From: Cyanobacteria bacterium UBA9971
GTDB taxonomy: Bacteria; Cyanobacteriota; Vampirovibrionia; Gastranaerophilales; UBA9971
Length of the DNA: 24,275 nt
Direction: 5' to 3'
Assembly (NCBI GenBank): GCA_003499955.1
Contig: DNRP01000010.1
Coordinates: 2,853-27,127 of the forward strand
Shown: in pieces, positions 14,462 through 20,405 of the stretch
How the letters are laid out: each line of letters starts with the position of its first letter
Position numbering within the stretch: the stretch's first letter is position 1
Translations under genes and position numbers: made by a program
The notes under the pieces: model-generated
What the model was told of the DNA's origin: nothing
What the model saw: the letters and a program-made list of their open reading frames with translations, nothing else
Databases searched by the model: none

Positions 14462-14605
14462 TTGGAAGGAGAATTTGTTAAAAGTTTTGTAGCTCCGACA
14501 AGTGTTTTAATTATTTTTTTATTCTTCATGTTTTGTAATAAATGGGGTTTTATTAAAAAAATAATGCTGAACTGTTCGGGACTTTATAATTTAATATTGT
14601 TTTAA
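14462..14605 (+). CDS. 47-residue single-helix membrane peptide, TTG start
   Basis: The TTG at 14462 sits 8 bases after a strong GGAGGAG, which itself lies only 12 bases past the -10 box. The peptide has a short polar N-terminus (EGEFVKS), one hydrophobic helix (about 10-25, APTSVLIIFLFFMF), and a basic amphipathic tail with two Cys. A hairpin terminator overlaps the stop codon, so promoter, ribosome-binding site, ORF and terminator form a unit of about 200 bases. The layout is that of type I toxin-like or other small membrane proteins. A longer frame from 14351 starts upstream of the promoter and is rejected. No family is recognised and the TTG start is uncertain. Confidence 0.5.
   Translation: MEGEFVKSFVAPTSVLIIFLFFMFCNKWGFIKKIMLNCSGLYNLILF
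14566..14580. promoter_or_regulatory. Operator-like site O2
   Basis: GCTGAACTGTTCGGG, near-identical to O1 and 221 bases away. It lies inside the 3' end of the membrane-peptide gene. Core CTGAA-N3-TTCGG. Confidence 0.5.
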
Positions 14606-14640
14606 AACAAAAAGCACTCCCGGGGGAGCGCCTTGTTTTT
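14604..14640. terminator. Strong bidirectional terminator
   Basis: Outer arms AAAACAA/TTGTTTT and inner GC-rich arms GC-CTCC/GGAG-GC around a CGGG loop, with T5 on the + strand. Ends the membrane-peptide unit before the replication-like gene. Confidence 0.8.
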
Positions 14641-14649
14641 AATTTTAAA

Positions 14650-14678
14650 TTGATGTCAGAAGTTAATTTTAATTATAC
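14650..14678 (+). promoter_or_regulatory. Promoter of the replication-like gene
   Basis: TTGATG, 17-base spacer, TTATAC, placed after the terminator at 14604-14640. AAGGAGGT (14722-14729) is a near-perfect ribosome-binding site nine bases before the ATG at 14739. Confidence 0.55.
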
Positions 14679-14738
14679 AGGCTCCTCATGAAAGTGCAAT
14701 AGTTTATGTTGGGAACTTTTTAAGGAGGTTTTTTAACC

Positions 14739-15749
14739 ATGAATAAGGTTTGCGAAGCGGGCGAAAGGACTCCACTTTTTCTGACTAAATGTCAGGAAAA
14801 GAAGGATGAAGCCCAAAACAGATGTGAAGAGAATGAGGTGCAGGGCTGTAACGCATTCAAAGTGCTGCATGAAAATAAGGCTCTTCATGTTAATGTTAAA
14901 AGTTTTAACCTTTTAAGAGCTATTACTGATATGAATTTTTTCTCTAAGGTGGATTTAAGTCCTACTGCCAGGCTTGTTATGTTTAGTCTTGCCAATATGT
15001 ATAATCCAAAGAAAGGGTTTGTTTATCCAAAGAATAACAAGTTGATGAAATGCACCGGTTCAGGCGAACGGGCTATCAGCCAGGCTATAAGCGAGCTCAA
15101 AAAGGAAGGTATTATTGTTATTGTTTTTGAAGAAAATTTTAGAAAAATTTATTTTACTCAAAAAACTTATGCACTTTTAGGAGTGATTAATGAAGAGATA
15201 TTAAATCCTGTTTTTGAAAAAGAAATAGATTTTAAGGCTACTGAAATACTCTTAAAAGAAAGAAAATTTAAGGACAATGGTTTTGCTGTTAAAGAGGAAA
15301 AAAATACCGAAGGGGTAGCAAAAAATACCGAAGGGGTAGCAAAAAATGAGGATACATGTCATGAACAAAAAAAAGAACAGATAAAAAAACAATTTGTTGA
15401 AAATAATTTATTTTTTTTGAAAGAAAGAAATGAAATTAAAGAAGCTTTTAAAAATGGAGGTTATTTAACAAATAAATTACAGTCTGAAATTATCTTAAAC
15501 GGATTTCATCAACATAATGTCAGAAAAGATGATGATTTTAAGATTATTTTAAGAATAAAAAATGTTTGGAATTTTAAAACTGAAAAATTTAATATTTTAA
15601 GATTTATTGAGGAAAAACGAAAAAATGACAGGACTTTTTCCCAAAAAATTGAAAAAATTGAGAATGATGTTGAATTTAGTCTAATTGGACTGGAAAAGGA
15701 GATTGAGGAATTAAGAGTTTGCTGGTCGCCTTATAAAAACAGACAGTAA
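14739..15749 (+). CDS. Winged-helix replication-initiator-like protein
   Basis: 336 residues. Residues 57-142 form a winged HTH of the HTH_36/phage replication type: LSPTARLVMFSLANMYNP, then a Lys/Gly-rich turn FVYPKNNKLMKC, recognition helix ERAISQAISELKKEG and a wing ending KIYFTQ. Such domains begin phage O-like and plasmid Rep proteins that bind the origin. Residues 188-201 are KNTEGVA twice, from a perfect 21-bp tandem repeat, and are followed by a Lys-rich linker and a helical C-terminus. The first 40 residues are Cys-rich (Cys5, 18, 29, 37); codons 13-22 lie in an interspersed hairpin repeat, so this N-terminus is probably recently acquired. Strong ribosome-binding site AAGGAGGT. No helicase loader follows. 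A transcriptional regulator is an alternative. Confidence 0.65.
   Translation: MNKVCEAGERTPLFLTKCQEKKDEAQNRCEENEVQGCNAFKVLHENKALHVNVKSFNLLRAITDMNFFSKVDLSPTARLVMFSLANMYNPKKGFVYPKNNKLMKCTGSGERAISQAISELKKEGIIVIVFEENFRKIYFTQKTYALLGVINEEILNPVFEKEIDFKATEILLKERKFKDNGFAVKEEKNTEGVAKNTEGVAKNEDTCHEQKKEQIKKQFVENNLFFLKERNEIKEAFKNGGYLTNKLQSEIILNGFHQHNVRKDDDFKIILRIKNVWNFKTEKFNILRFIEEKRKNDRTFSQKIEKIENDVEFSLIGLEKEIEELRVCWSPYKNRQ
14775..14806. repeat. Interspersed hairpin repeat inside a coding region, copy 1
   Basis: 32 bases identical to the reverse complement of 20342-20373, within about 65 bases of lower identity. The core folds as CTTTTTCTGAC / GTCAGGAAAAG with a TAAAT loop. Here it encodes residues 13-22 of the replication-like protein. 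Confidence 0.8.
15300..15341 (+). repeat. Tandem 21-bp direct repeat, candidate iterons
   Basis: Two perfect adjacent 21-base copies (15300-15320, 15321-15341), each with an inner TACC-N5-GGTA inverted repeat, and a partial third start (AAAAAATG). They encode KNTEGVA twice. A very AT-rich stretch follows (about 15342-15480). Repeats plus AT-rich DNA inside an initiator gene match the plan of the lambda origin in gene O. Confidence 0.7.
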
Positions 15750-15880
15750 AGATGTTTTACCGCCGGTTTTTAATTCATTGTGAGGTTTTAAGTTTGGTGT
15801 TTTAATTATTACAATAAAGAAGAAATATTCCCGTATACGAAATTTAAGTTTTAGAAGGAAGATTGCTTCGGAAAAAAATT

Positions 15881-15899
15881 AATGATTTTAGAGATGTTT
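15881..15899. repeat. Dispersed intergenic repeat, shared 19-mer
   Basis: AATGATTTTAGAGATGTTT here recurs exactly at 16597-16615, in each case shortly before a 'cttcg-aatga' element. Both lie in gene-free DNA flanking the small minus-strand genes. Confidence 0.7.
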
Positions 15900-15925
15900 T
15901 TTCCTCTTCGTAATGAAAATTTTGT

Positions 15926-16153
15926 TTAAAAAAGGTTTATCCGGTCATTGCCTATATTAACAGAAGGATCTAAAAATTCACCGCGCTCGTGGATAACTTT
16001 TTTGCCTAATGTGAACATTGAGTTTTCTGTTTTTTCAAGTCTTTTAACCATTAATTCCGATATGTCCCGGAAGTTTTGAATTATTTCTTCCGTATCTTCA
16101 ATTATTTTTGCGTATTGTTGGGATTTGTTTATAGGTAAATCCAAGTAGTCCAT
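15926..16153 (-). CDS. 75-residue helical protein, unknown
   Basis: Reads MDYLDLPINKSQQYAKIIED, then a long amphipathic helical region (about 10-55, EEIIQNFRDISELMVKRLEK) and a short polar C-terminus. No membrane helix or signal peptide. AAGGAAAAG stands at good distance before the ATG. It lies downstream of a possible 37-codon gene in the same direction, so the two may be co-transcribed. It faces the replication-like gene convergently. Size and composition recall small phage or plasmid accessory proteins, but I recognise no family. Confidence 0.55.
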   Translation of the reverse strand: MDYLDLPINKSQQYAKIIEDTEEIIQNFRDISELMVKRLEKTENSMFTLGKKVIHERGEFLDPSVNIGNDRINLF

Positions 16154-16178
16154 AGTCTTTTCCTTTCTTTTATTGTTT

Positions 16179-16292
16179 TTAATTTTTTATTAATTTTGAT
16201 TTAAGGATGTAATAAGTTAAAATTTTAGTTAAATTCGTTTGTTTAAAAGGGAAAACTCTGGTTTCATTTATGTTTAATATTTTTTTATTCAT
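16179..16292 (-). CDS. Possible 37-residue basic peptide
   Basis: MNKKILNINETRVFPFKQTN and 17 further residues, ending KLIKN. Basic, with one mildly hydrophobic stretch. AAAGGAAAATT precedes the ATG, which is the main evidence, and the ORF ends 25 bases before the start of the next minus-strand gene. It is too short to distinguish from chance by composition alone in AT-rich DNA. Confidence 0.35.
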   Translation of the reverse strand: MNKKILNINETRVFPFKQTNLTKILTYYILKSKLIKN

Positions 16293-16720
16293 TTAATTTT
16301 CCTTTATGTTCGGGTTTGTTCTTATGGTTTTATTATTATTTATTTTTAAAAGAAGCTCATCTTTCCATGAATCTACATCTTAAGGTGTATTTTTTAGAGG
16401 TCATTGCGAGGCATAAATGAATTACCCCGATGTAAGCATACGGGGGCAATAAAAGAAAGTGTCATGTTGAATCAAGTTCAGCATCTATCCTTTTTGGCAT
16501 ATTGTCTTTTTGAGAAAGATTGACAGATTCCGAAAGAATCTTCCAGCTATAAAAGTTTAAATTTGTATGTTGGAAGCTTGCTTTGTAAGAAAAATAAATG
16601 ATTTTAGAGATGTTTCATGCTTCGCAATGACAACAAATAAAGTAAATAAGAGATATTAAACATAAGTTTTTCCGAATTGTTCGGAATCGTACAAAAAAAT
16701 TAAATTTTTTATAATCTGCA
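16293..16720. other. Gene-free region rich in dispersed repeats
   Basis: No credible ORF. It contains scraps of interspersed repeats ('tcattgcgaggcat' near 16400, 'cttcgcaatgaca' near 16619, a 19-mer shared with 15881), the perfect palindrome at 16670-16686 and TATAAT at 16710-16715 on the + strand with no ORF behind it. The upstream part may hold the promoter for the minus-strand pair at 15926-16292, but none was clear. Confidence 0.5.
16670..16686. promoter_or_regulatory. Operator-like site O3, perfect palindrome
   Basis: TTCCGAA-TTG-TTCGGAA, 7-bp perfect arms. Its core CCGAA-N3-TTCGG is the symmetric version of sites O1 and O2 near the HTH regulator. Confidence 0.55.
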
Positions 16721-16751
16721 AAAAGCCCCCGTTATAAAAAATAGGGCTTTT
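16721..16751 (-). terminator. Terminator of the 54-residue gene
   Basis: AAAAGCCC/GGGCTTTT arms with a 15-base loop. Read on the minus strand it ends in a T5 run, 20 bases past the stop codon at 16771. Confidence 0.75.
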
Positions 16752-16770
16752 AAATAAAGATTATTTAAGT

Positions 16771-16935
16771 TTAAATTCTTTTATCAAGGCTGTTTGATGA
16801 ATTAAATTTGGCTGCTTTTGAGTTCAGAAGTTGTTTTGCTTGAGCTTTTTTTAATGGGGCTATTCCTGATGACTTTTTATATAACTCCTGAAGGCTATAG
16901 CTATAGCCAAAAGAAGGAAAATTGGATTTTGACAT
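16771..16935 (-). CDS. 54-residue basic protein, unknown
   Basis: MSKSNFPSFGYSYSLQELYK, then a Lys/Ala/Ser-rich segment (KKAQAKQLLNSKAAKF) and a basic end (DKRI). It is short and polar, with no membrane helix. AAAGGTGAG lies just before the ATG and a terminator lies 20 bases after the stop, so it appears to be a real single-gene unit. PSFG near residue 8 recalls the SF-x-G tag of larger proteins in this window. A TTGACA on the minus strand (17022-17017) is a possible -35 box, but no -10 at right distance is clear. Function unknown. Confidence 0.6.
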   Translation of the reverse strand: MSKSNFPSFGYSYSLQELYKKSSGIAPLKKAQAKQLLNSKAAKFNSSNSLDKRI

Positions 16936-17037
16936 ATACTCACCTTTTTAATAGAGATATAAATATAACATAAACAAATATCTATACTATATATAAAAAT
17001 AATACATGCATTTAATTGTCAATAAAAAAACAAAACT

Positions 17038-17769
17038 TTACTTTAAATTTTCTATTATAAAGTCTACGCTTACAGTGGCGTTAAGTTTGACTTCGCCGGC
17101 TTCTATCGGTGGAGTTGCTCCGTCTGATGAGCCTTTCATTTCCATTGAAGAAAAAGTTCCTCTGTAATAAGGAGAAATCGTTTCATCAGAAAACATTGTC
17201 GATACTCTATTTATGCCTTTTATGCATAATCCGAGAGCTTCTGCTGTAGCGTAGGCTTTTTGTTTTGCTTGTTCGGAAGCTGTTTTTAAAAGTTTGCTTG
17301 AATATTTTTCTTTGTTTTCTATCATAAAATCAAGGTCGTCAGCTTTATTTGCACCATTTTTTATTGCTGTATCTATTATTTTTCCTGCGTCGGATAATTT
17401 TTTTGTTTTTACGCTTATTCTGTTGGTTACTCTGTAGCCGGAAAGAATGCTTTTTCTTTCTTTGTTATCGTAATTGTATATGGGGTTTACGTTAAAGCCG
17501 GTTGTTTTTATTGAATCATCTTTTCCTATAAGTTTTTTTATTTCAAACATAACTTTTTGGGCTTTATTTGTATTTTCTTGTAGGGCTTGTGTCAAAAACT
17601 TGTTTTCTGTTTCTATTGCAAAAGAAAAAATAGCTGTGTCAGGTTCGGCATAAATGCTTGCAGTGCCTGATGATGAAAGAATGTTTAAATTGTTTTCGGC
17701 TTTTGCCGGTATATTAAAAAATATTGACGATACCAGCAGAGATAATATTATTGGTAAAAATTTGTTCAT
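17038..17769 (-). CDS. SIMPL-domain (DUF541) periplasmic protein
   Basis: 243 residues. Signal peptide (residues 1-24, ending PAKA-EN) sends it to the periplasm. The mature part fits the SIMPL/DUF541 family throughout: 'SGTASIYAEPDTAIFSFAIE' (ALSGxGxaxxxPDxAxxxxgv-type opening), a helix with ALQENTNKAQKVM, GFNVNPIYNY, GYRVTNRISVK, GANKADDLDFMIENKE, EQAKQKAYATAEALG, and a final strand VKLNATVSVDF. These proteins (for example E. coli YggE, BP26) assemble as rings and protect against oxidative or envelope stress. The exact role is unknown. AAGGAT serves as ribosome-binding site. Two palindromes containing AATACTTTTT lie upstream. Host-like rather than phage-like. Confidence 0.88.
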   Translation of the reverse strand: MNKFLPIILSLLVSSIFFNIPAKAENNLNILSSSGTASIYAEPDTAIFSFAIETENKFLTQALQENTNKAQKVMFEIKKLIGKDDSIKTTGFNVNPIYNYDNKERKSILSGYRVTNRISVKTKKLSDAGKIIDTAIKNGANKADDLDFMIENKEKYSSKLLKTASEQAKQKAYATAEALGLCIKGINRVSTMFSDETISPYYRGTFSSMEMKGSSDGATPPIEAGEVKLNATVSVDFIIENLK

Positions 17770-17808
17770 TGGTGTTAATTATCCTTCTTTAGTTCCACTC
17801 TTTTTATT

Positions 17809-17828
17809 AAAGTATACATTAATACTTT
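17809..17828. promoter_or_regulatory. Palindrome upstream of the SIMPL gene
   Basis: AAAGTAT-N6-ATACTTT, 40 bases before the SIMPL start codon. It shares AATACTTTTTA with the larger inverted repeat 60 bases further upstream. Confidence 0.5.
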
Positions 17829-17878
17829 TTAGGTCATCAATAAAATTTTTAGTGGAAATATTTAAAATAGAGATAAAT

Positions 17879-17914
17879 ATATCAATACTTTTTATATTTA
17901 AAAAGTATTGATAT
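17879..17914. repeat. 15-bp perfect inverted repeat
   Basis: ATATCAATACTTTTT and its exact complement around a six-base loop. It lies between divergent genes (SIMPL and LuxR-type), so it may be an operator or cruciform rather than a terminator. It is followed by TCTTTTTA on the + strand. Confidence 0.7.
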
Positions 17915-18000
17915 AAGTCTTTTTATAAAAATTTTTATCAGAGGAATTTATTTAAGAAAAAGAAAAAAGGAAAAAATACGATAAATAAAGGGAAAATTTT

Positions 18001-18026
18001 GTTTGTTTTTTGTTAGTAAAACAAAC
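18001..18026. repeat. 9-bp hairpin upstream of LuxR-type gene
   Basis: GTTTGTTTT/AAAACAAAC arms, 8-base loop, lying 38 bases upstream of the -35 box at 18064. Possible operator. Confidence 0.5.
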
Positions 18027-18063
18027 AATTGTAAAATAAAATTAAAATTTCATTTATACTCTA

Positions 18064-18092
18064 TGGACAAAGTTTTATATTATATGTATAAC
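18064..18092 (+). promoter_or_regulatory. Promoter of the LuxR-type gene
   Basis: TGGACA, 17-base spacer, TATAAC; predicted start near 18099, about 60 bases before the chosen ATG. Confidence 0.6.
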
Positions 18093-18157
18093 ATAATTAA
18101 CAGAAAATAGGTAGTTTTTTTTATTATCAGGGCAGCAGTATGAGTATGGAGATTTTT

Positions 18158-18397
18158 ATGAATATAGATAACAGTTTTTTTAATTATGAAGAGCTTGATA
18201 AAGAAATCATTAATTTTGTTATTTATGAAAAAAGTAATAAAGAAATAGCAAAACAAACAGGATATTCTTTAGGAACAATAAAATTTAGACTGGGGATTCT
18301 TTTTAAACAACATGGCGTTAAAACAAAAGCAGGGCTTGTAAGAGAAATTTTTCAAAGAAATCTTTTTTTATCGATTTTTAAAAAGCAAGATATATAA
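18158..18397 (+). CDS. Stand-alone LuxR-type HTH protein
   Basis: 79 residues from the ATG at 18158, chosen because TGGAGA precedes it at six bases. The ATG at 18140 would add six residues. Residues about 12-65 form a GerE/LuxR C-terminal HTH: 'DKEIINFVIYEKSNKEIAKQ' (scaffold helices with the usual SNKEIA), 'GYSLGTIKFRLGILFKQHGV' (recognition helix), then 'KTKAGLV'. There is no receiver or ligand-binding domain, so activity would be set by concentration or a partner. It binds DNA as a dimer in known families. Single gene with its own promoter and a strong hairpin downstream. It faces away from the SIMPL gene; regulation of that gene is possible but untested. Confidence 0.78.
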   Translation: MNIDNSFFNYEELDKEIINFVIYEKSNKEIAKQTGYSLGTIKFRLGILFKQHGVKTKAGLVREIFQRNLFLSIFKKQDI

Positions 18398-18455
18398 AAG
18401 AAATTAGGATTTTCTTTTCCGTTTTTTCATGCATGAGTTATTGTTGACATTTTTT

Positions 18456-18479
18456 AAGGGTGAGAACAAACTCACCCTT
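18456..18479 (+). terminator. Hairpin after LuxR-type gene, sequence repeated at 19818
   Basis: AAGGGTGAG/CTCACCCTT arms, six-base loop, then TGTTTGTT. The arm AAGGGTGA/TCACCCTT recurs as a hairpin at 19818-19842, so it may be a repeated protein-binding or RNA element as well as a terminator. Confidence 0.6.
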
Positions 18480-18586
18480 TGTTTGTTCATGGGTGAGATT
18501 TAAAATTCACCTGTTTTTGTGATTACTTTAATTAAAAAATAGTATATATTAATTATATAAACAAAAGGAAGTCGCTCAAATAAAAA

Positions 18587-18676
18587 AGTTCAGGTTCAGA
18601 TTATCAGGAAGTAAAAGCTAGAAGAAAAAAGGTTAAAAAAGAAGTAAGTAAAAGAAAAACAGGAAGAAAAAAGTAA
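18587..18676 (+). pseudogene. Start-less basic reading frame, possible gene remnant
   Basis: A 29-codon frame rich in Lys/Arg (contains YQEVKARRKKVKKEV) ends at TAA 18674-18676. An in-frame TAA lies two codons before its first residue and there is no start codon. AAGGAAG stands upstream in another phase across an A6 run, so a one-base indel could have separated start and body. Purine-rich DNA can also produce such frames by chance. Confidence 0.2.
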
Positions 18677-19090
18677 ACAAAGATTCCCCTTTTTGGGGGG
18701 AAGTAAAAAAGTTTAATAACAAAATTTTATAAACTAAATACACCACACCCACCCACACCTACACACCCAAAGATTTATACTTAATTCCTCCAAAAATCAG
18801 CTACACACGTGATTAGAAATTTAACAGGGCTTTTTAAGTTCCTGTTTTTTTATTTGGAACGGGTTTTATTGTCATTACCAGGCTTGATTATTGTATAAAA
18901 TGTAACTGTTGAATTAACGAAGAAATCTTCATAAGAGACATGTTGTTATTTTATTAGAATGATTAATGATTAAAATGCTTTATTTTATGCCTCGCAATGA
19001 AAATAGCAGTTTAACATTAAGAGTTGGATATATTTTTCACTTAGTGGTGCAGCGATGCTGCCGCAATGACAGAGAGCTTGTTTATAAGCA

Positions 19091-19118
19091 AAAAAAATCC
19101 CGAAGATTTTGCTTCGGG
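19091..19118 (-). terminator. Terminator of the small minus-strand operon
   Basis: CCCGAAG/CTTCGGG arms with a six-base loop. On the minus strand a run of T7 follows the stem. It lies about 90 bases past the stop at 19208. Confidence 0.8.
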
Positions 19119-19207
19119 GGTATAGCTGATATTTTTGGAGGAATAAATTTAGTAAAGTTTGTAGGTGTTTGGTGAGTGTGAGGTATTTATAGCTGTATTA
19201 AAAAAAT

Positions 19208-19420
19208 TTAATTATTTATATTTGAAGTTAATATTTTTAAACTTTTTTCAAGGGATTTTTTTTCTTGTTTTAATTCTTCCATATTAAGAAAATCTTTTGG
19301 GACGAAAGATTTATTTACGCTGCCAATGAAGTTTATAAGATTTAGTTTGTCATCAATTTGTTTAATTGCGCTTTTGTGGCAAACTATATTATCTATTAAT
19401 TGTTGATTTTTTTTATCCAT
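19208..19420 (-). CDS. 70-residue coiled-coil protein
   Basis: Mostly helical and charged: an N-terminal helix (about 3-25, LIDNIVCHKSAIKQIDDKL), a short loop with FIGSVNKSFVPKDF, and a C-terminal coiled coil (about 45-66, EELKQEKKSLEKSLKIL). No membrane helix or signal. AAAGGAG precedes the ATG at good distance. It begins 34 bases after the 54-residue gene in the same direction and shares its terminator, so they form a two-gene unit. Such antiparallel coiled-coil proteins are common structural or regulatory small proteins. No family is recognised. Confidence 0.6.
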   Translation of the reverse strand: MDKKNQQLIDNIVCHKSAIKQIDDKLNLINFIGSVNKSFVPKDFLNMEELKQEKKSLEKSLKILTSNINN

Positions 19421-19454
19421 TTTGAAAACTCCTTTGATTTGTCGGTGTTAGAAC

Positions 19455-19619
19455 TTAAAATAAACTTATCAAGGTGTTTCCGAGTTGAGCCGGTCCGTTA
19501 GTTTCTTCTTTTGAATAATAAAGATTTGAAGCGAGTGTATAAATGTTTGAATAATTTTTTTCATTTTTTTGAGTGTCTTGTATAAAATTTGTTGATCCGA
19601 TAACTTCAAAACTAAACAT
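19455..19619 (-). CDS. 54-residue unknown protein
   Basis: MFSFEVIGSTNFIQDTQKNE, then a Tyr/Asn/Ser-rich stretch (YSNIYTLASNLYYSK) and a C-terminus with GPAQLGNTLISLF. AAAGGGT lies 11 bases upstream. The leader just before the ATG (GGGTTATGTAAA) is nearly the same as that before the DHH gene (GGGTATGTAAA). It is the first gene of a two-gene minus-strand unit. It has the same length as the product of 16771-16935, but the sequences are not evidently related. Function unknown. Confidence 0.55.
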   Translation of the reverse strand: MFSFEVIGSTNFIQDTQKNEKNYSNIYTLASNLYYSKEETNGPAQLGNTLISLF

Positions 19620-19817
19620 TTTACATAACCCTTTCGTTTTTATTGTTTCCCTTGCTTATATATATAATATATCTTATTTATGTTTTAATTTAATCACAAG
19701 AATCAGTGATATTTGTGTCATCCTATGAGCTGACATTGGGGTTAGCCCGAATTTTTGTTTAAAGGTGATAGAAAAACAAAAAATCCTTTATGTGCAAGGG
19801 TTTGGGTTTAAAACTAA

Positions 19818-19842
19818 AAGGGTGATATGGTGTTTCACCCTT
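19818..19842. repeat. Hairpin with AAGGGTGA arms
   Basis: AAGGGTGA/TCACCCTT, 9-base loop. The arms are identical to the outer eight base pairs of the hairpin at 18456-18479. Confidence 0.6.
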
Positions 19843-19895
19843 AAAGTACAAAAAAGGAGAAAAACCTTTTTATTATTGAATTTAGAGGTTGTTTT

Positions 19896-19927
19896 CAAAA
19901 GAGTGAAAATTTTTAATCACTCTTTTG
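19896..19927. terminator. 11-bp perfect hairpin, terminator-like
   Basis: CAAAAGAGTGA and TCACTCTTTTG around a 10-base AT loop. No gene reads into it directly on the + strand. On the minus strand it would end anything starting from the 20-kb region. Confidence 0.55.
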
Positions 19928-19952
19928 ATTAAAATTAATTACACTTTAAAAC

Positions 19953-19994
19953 TTTAGCCGTTTGGATGTAATTTTTAGCCACATGGATGTAATT
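19953..19994. repeat. Tandem 21-bp repeat before a TATAAT box
   Basis: Two adjacent 21-base units, each TTTAGCC then three variable bases then TGGATGTAATT. TATAAT follows at 20003-20008, so the second unit covers the -35 position of a + strand promoter. This is the geometry of an activator or repressor site at the start of the phage-side transcription. Confidence 0.7.
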
Positions 19995-20319
19995 CTATGT
20001 GCTATAATACTTTTTGTATTTTATAAAAGTATGAATGTGTTAGACTTTTTAAGGTTTTTTTATTTATTTTAATTTAATTAAGTGTGTTTACATCTTTGAT
20101 TTATTTTTAAGGATGAGAATAAGTTTATAAAAGCTTTGATTCAGCTTTTTAACTTTTGTTCCGTACTTCTTTTAGCACCTCCTTTTTTTCAGGTAAGGTT
20201 CTTAAAAGAAAAGAGAAATTTTATTATGTTTTTTAAATTCCTGTTTTTTGCAGGAATGATTTTTCTTCGTTCCCGTTTTGTATGGGAATGACTTCAGGCC
20301 TGAATTGCCGCCGTGTTTG

Positions 20320-20391
20320 CGTCGCTGTTTTAGGCTTCTCCTTCTTTTCCTGACATTTAGTCAGAAAAAGCGGAGTTCTTACTCCCGCTTC
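20320..20391. repeat. Interspersed hairpin repeat, copy 2 (inverted)
   Basis: Its reverse complement matches 14754-14820, with 32 bases identical (20342-20373) and a one-base indel beyond. Here it is intergenic. The adjoining bases 20255-20320 (GTTCCCG/GGGAATG hairpin and following) look like part of the same repeat family. Confidence 0.75.
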
Positions 20392-20405
20392 ATGCGGGAG
20401 TTTTT
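20382..20405 (+). terminator. Strong terminator before the right phage block
   Basis: CTCCCGC/GCGGGAG perfect 7-bp stem, TTCAT loop, then TTTTT. It isolates the next gene from upstream transcription. Confidence 0.85.

Larger units (their letters stand above)
18398..19089. other. Gene-poor 0.7-kb region with repeats
   Basis: No intact ORF. It contains a hairpin at 18456-18479, a third GGGTGAG with facing CACC (18490-18515), a start-less basic frame (18587-18676), a CCCC/GGGG hairpin (18684-18702), a C-rich low-complexity tract at 18741-18770 whose complement is G-rich, and scraps of the 'cctgttttttt...' and 'cttcgcaatga' intergenic repeats. Confidence 0.5.

Noticed and set aside
18966..19175. 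69-codon + strand ORF
   Set aside because: Made of 'cctcgcaatga'-type intergenic repeats and crosses a terminator; no ribosome-binding site.
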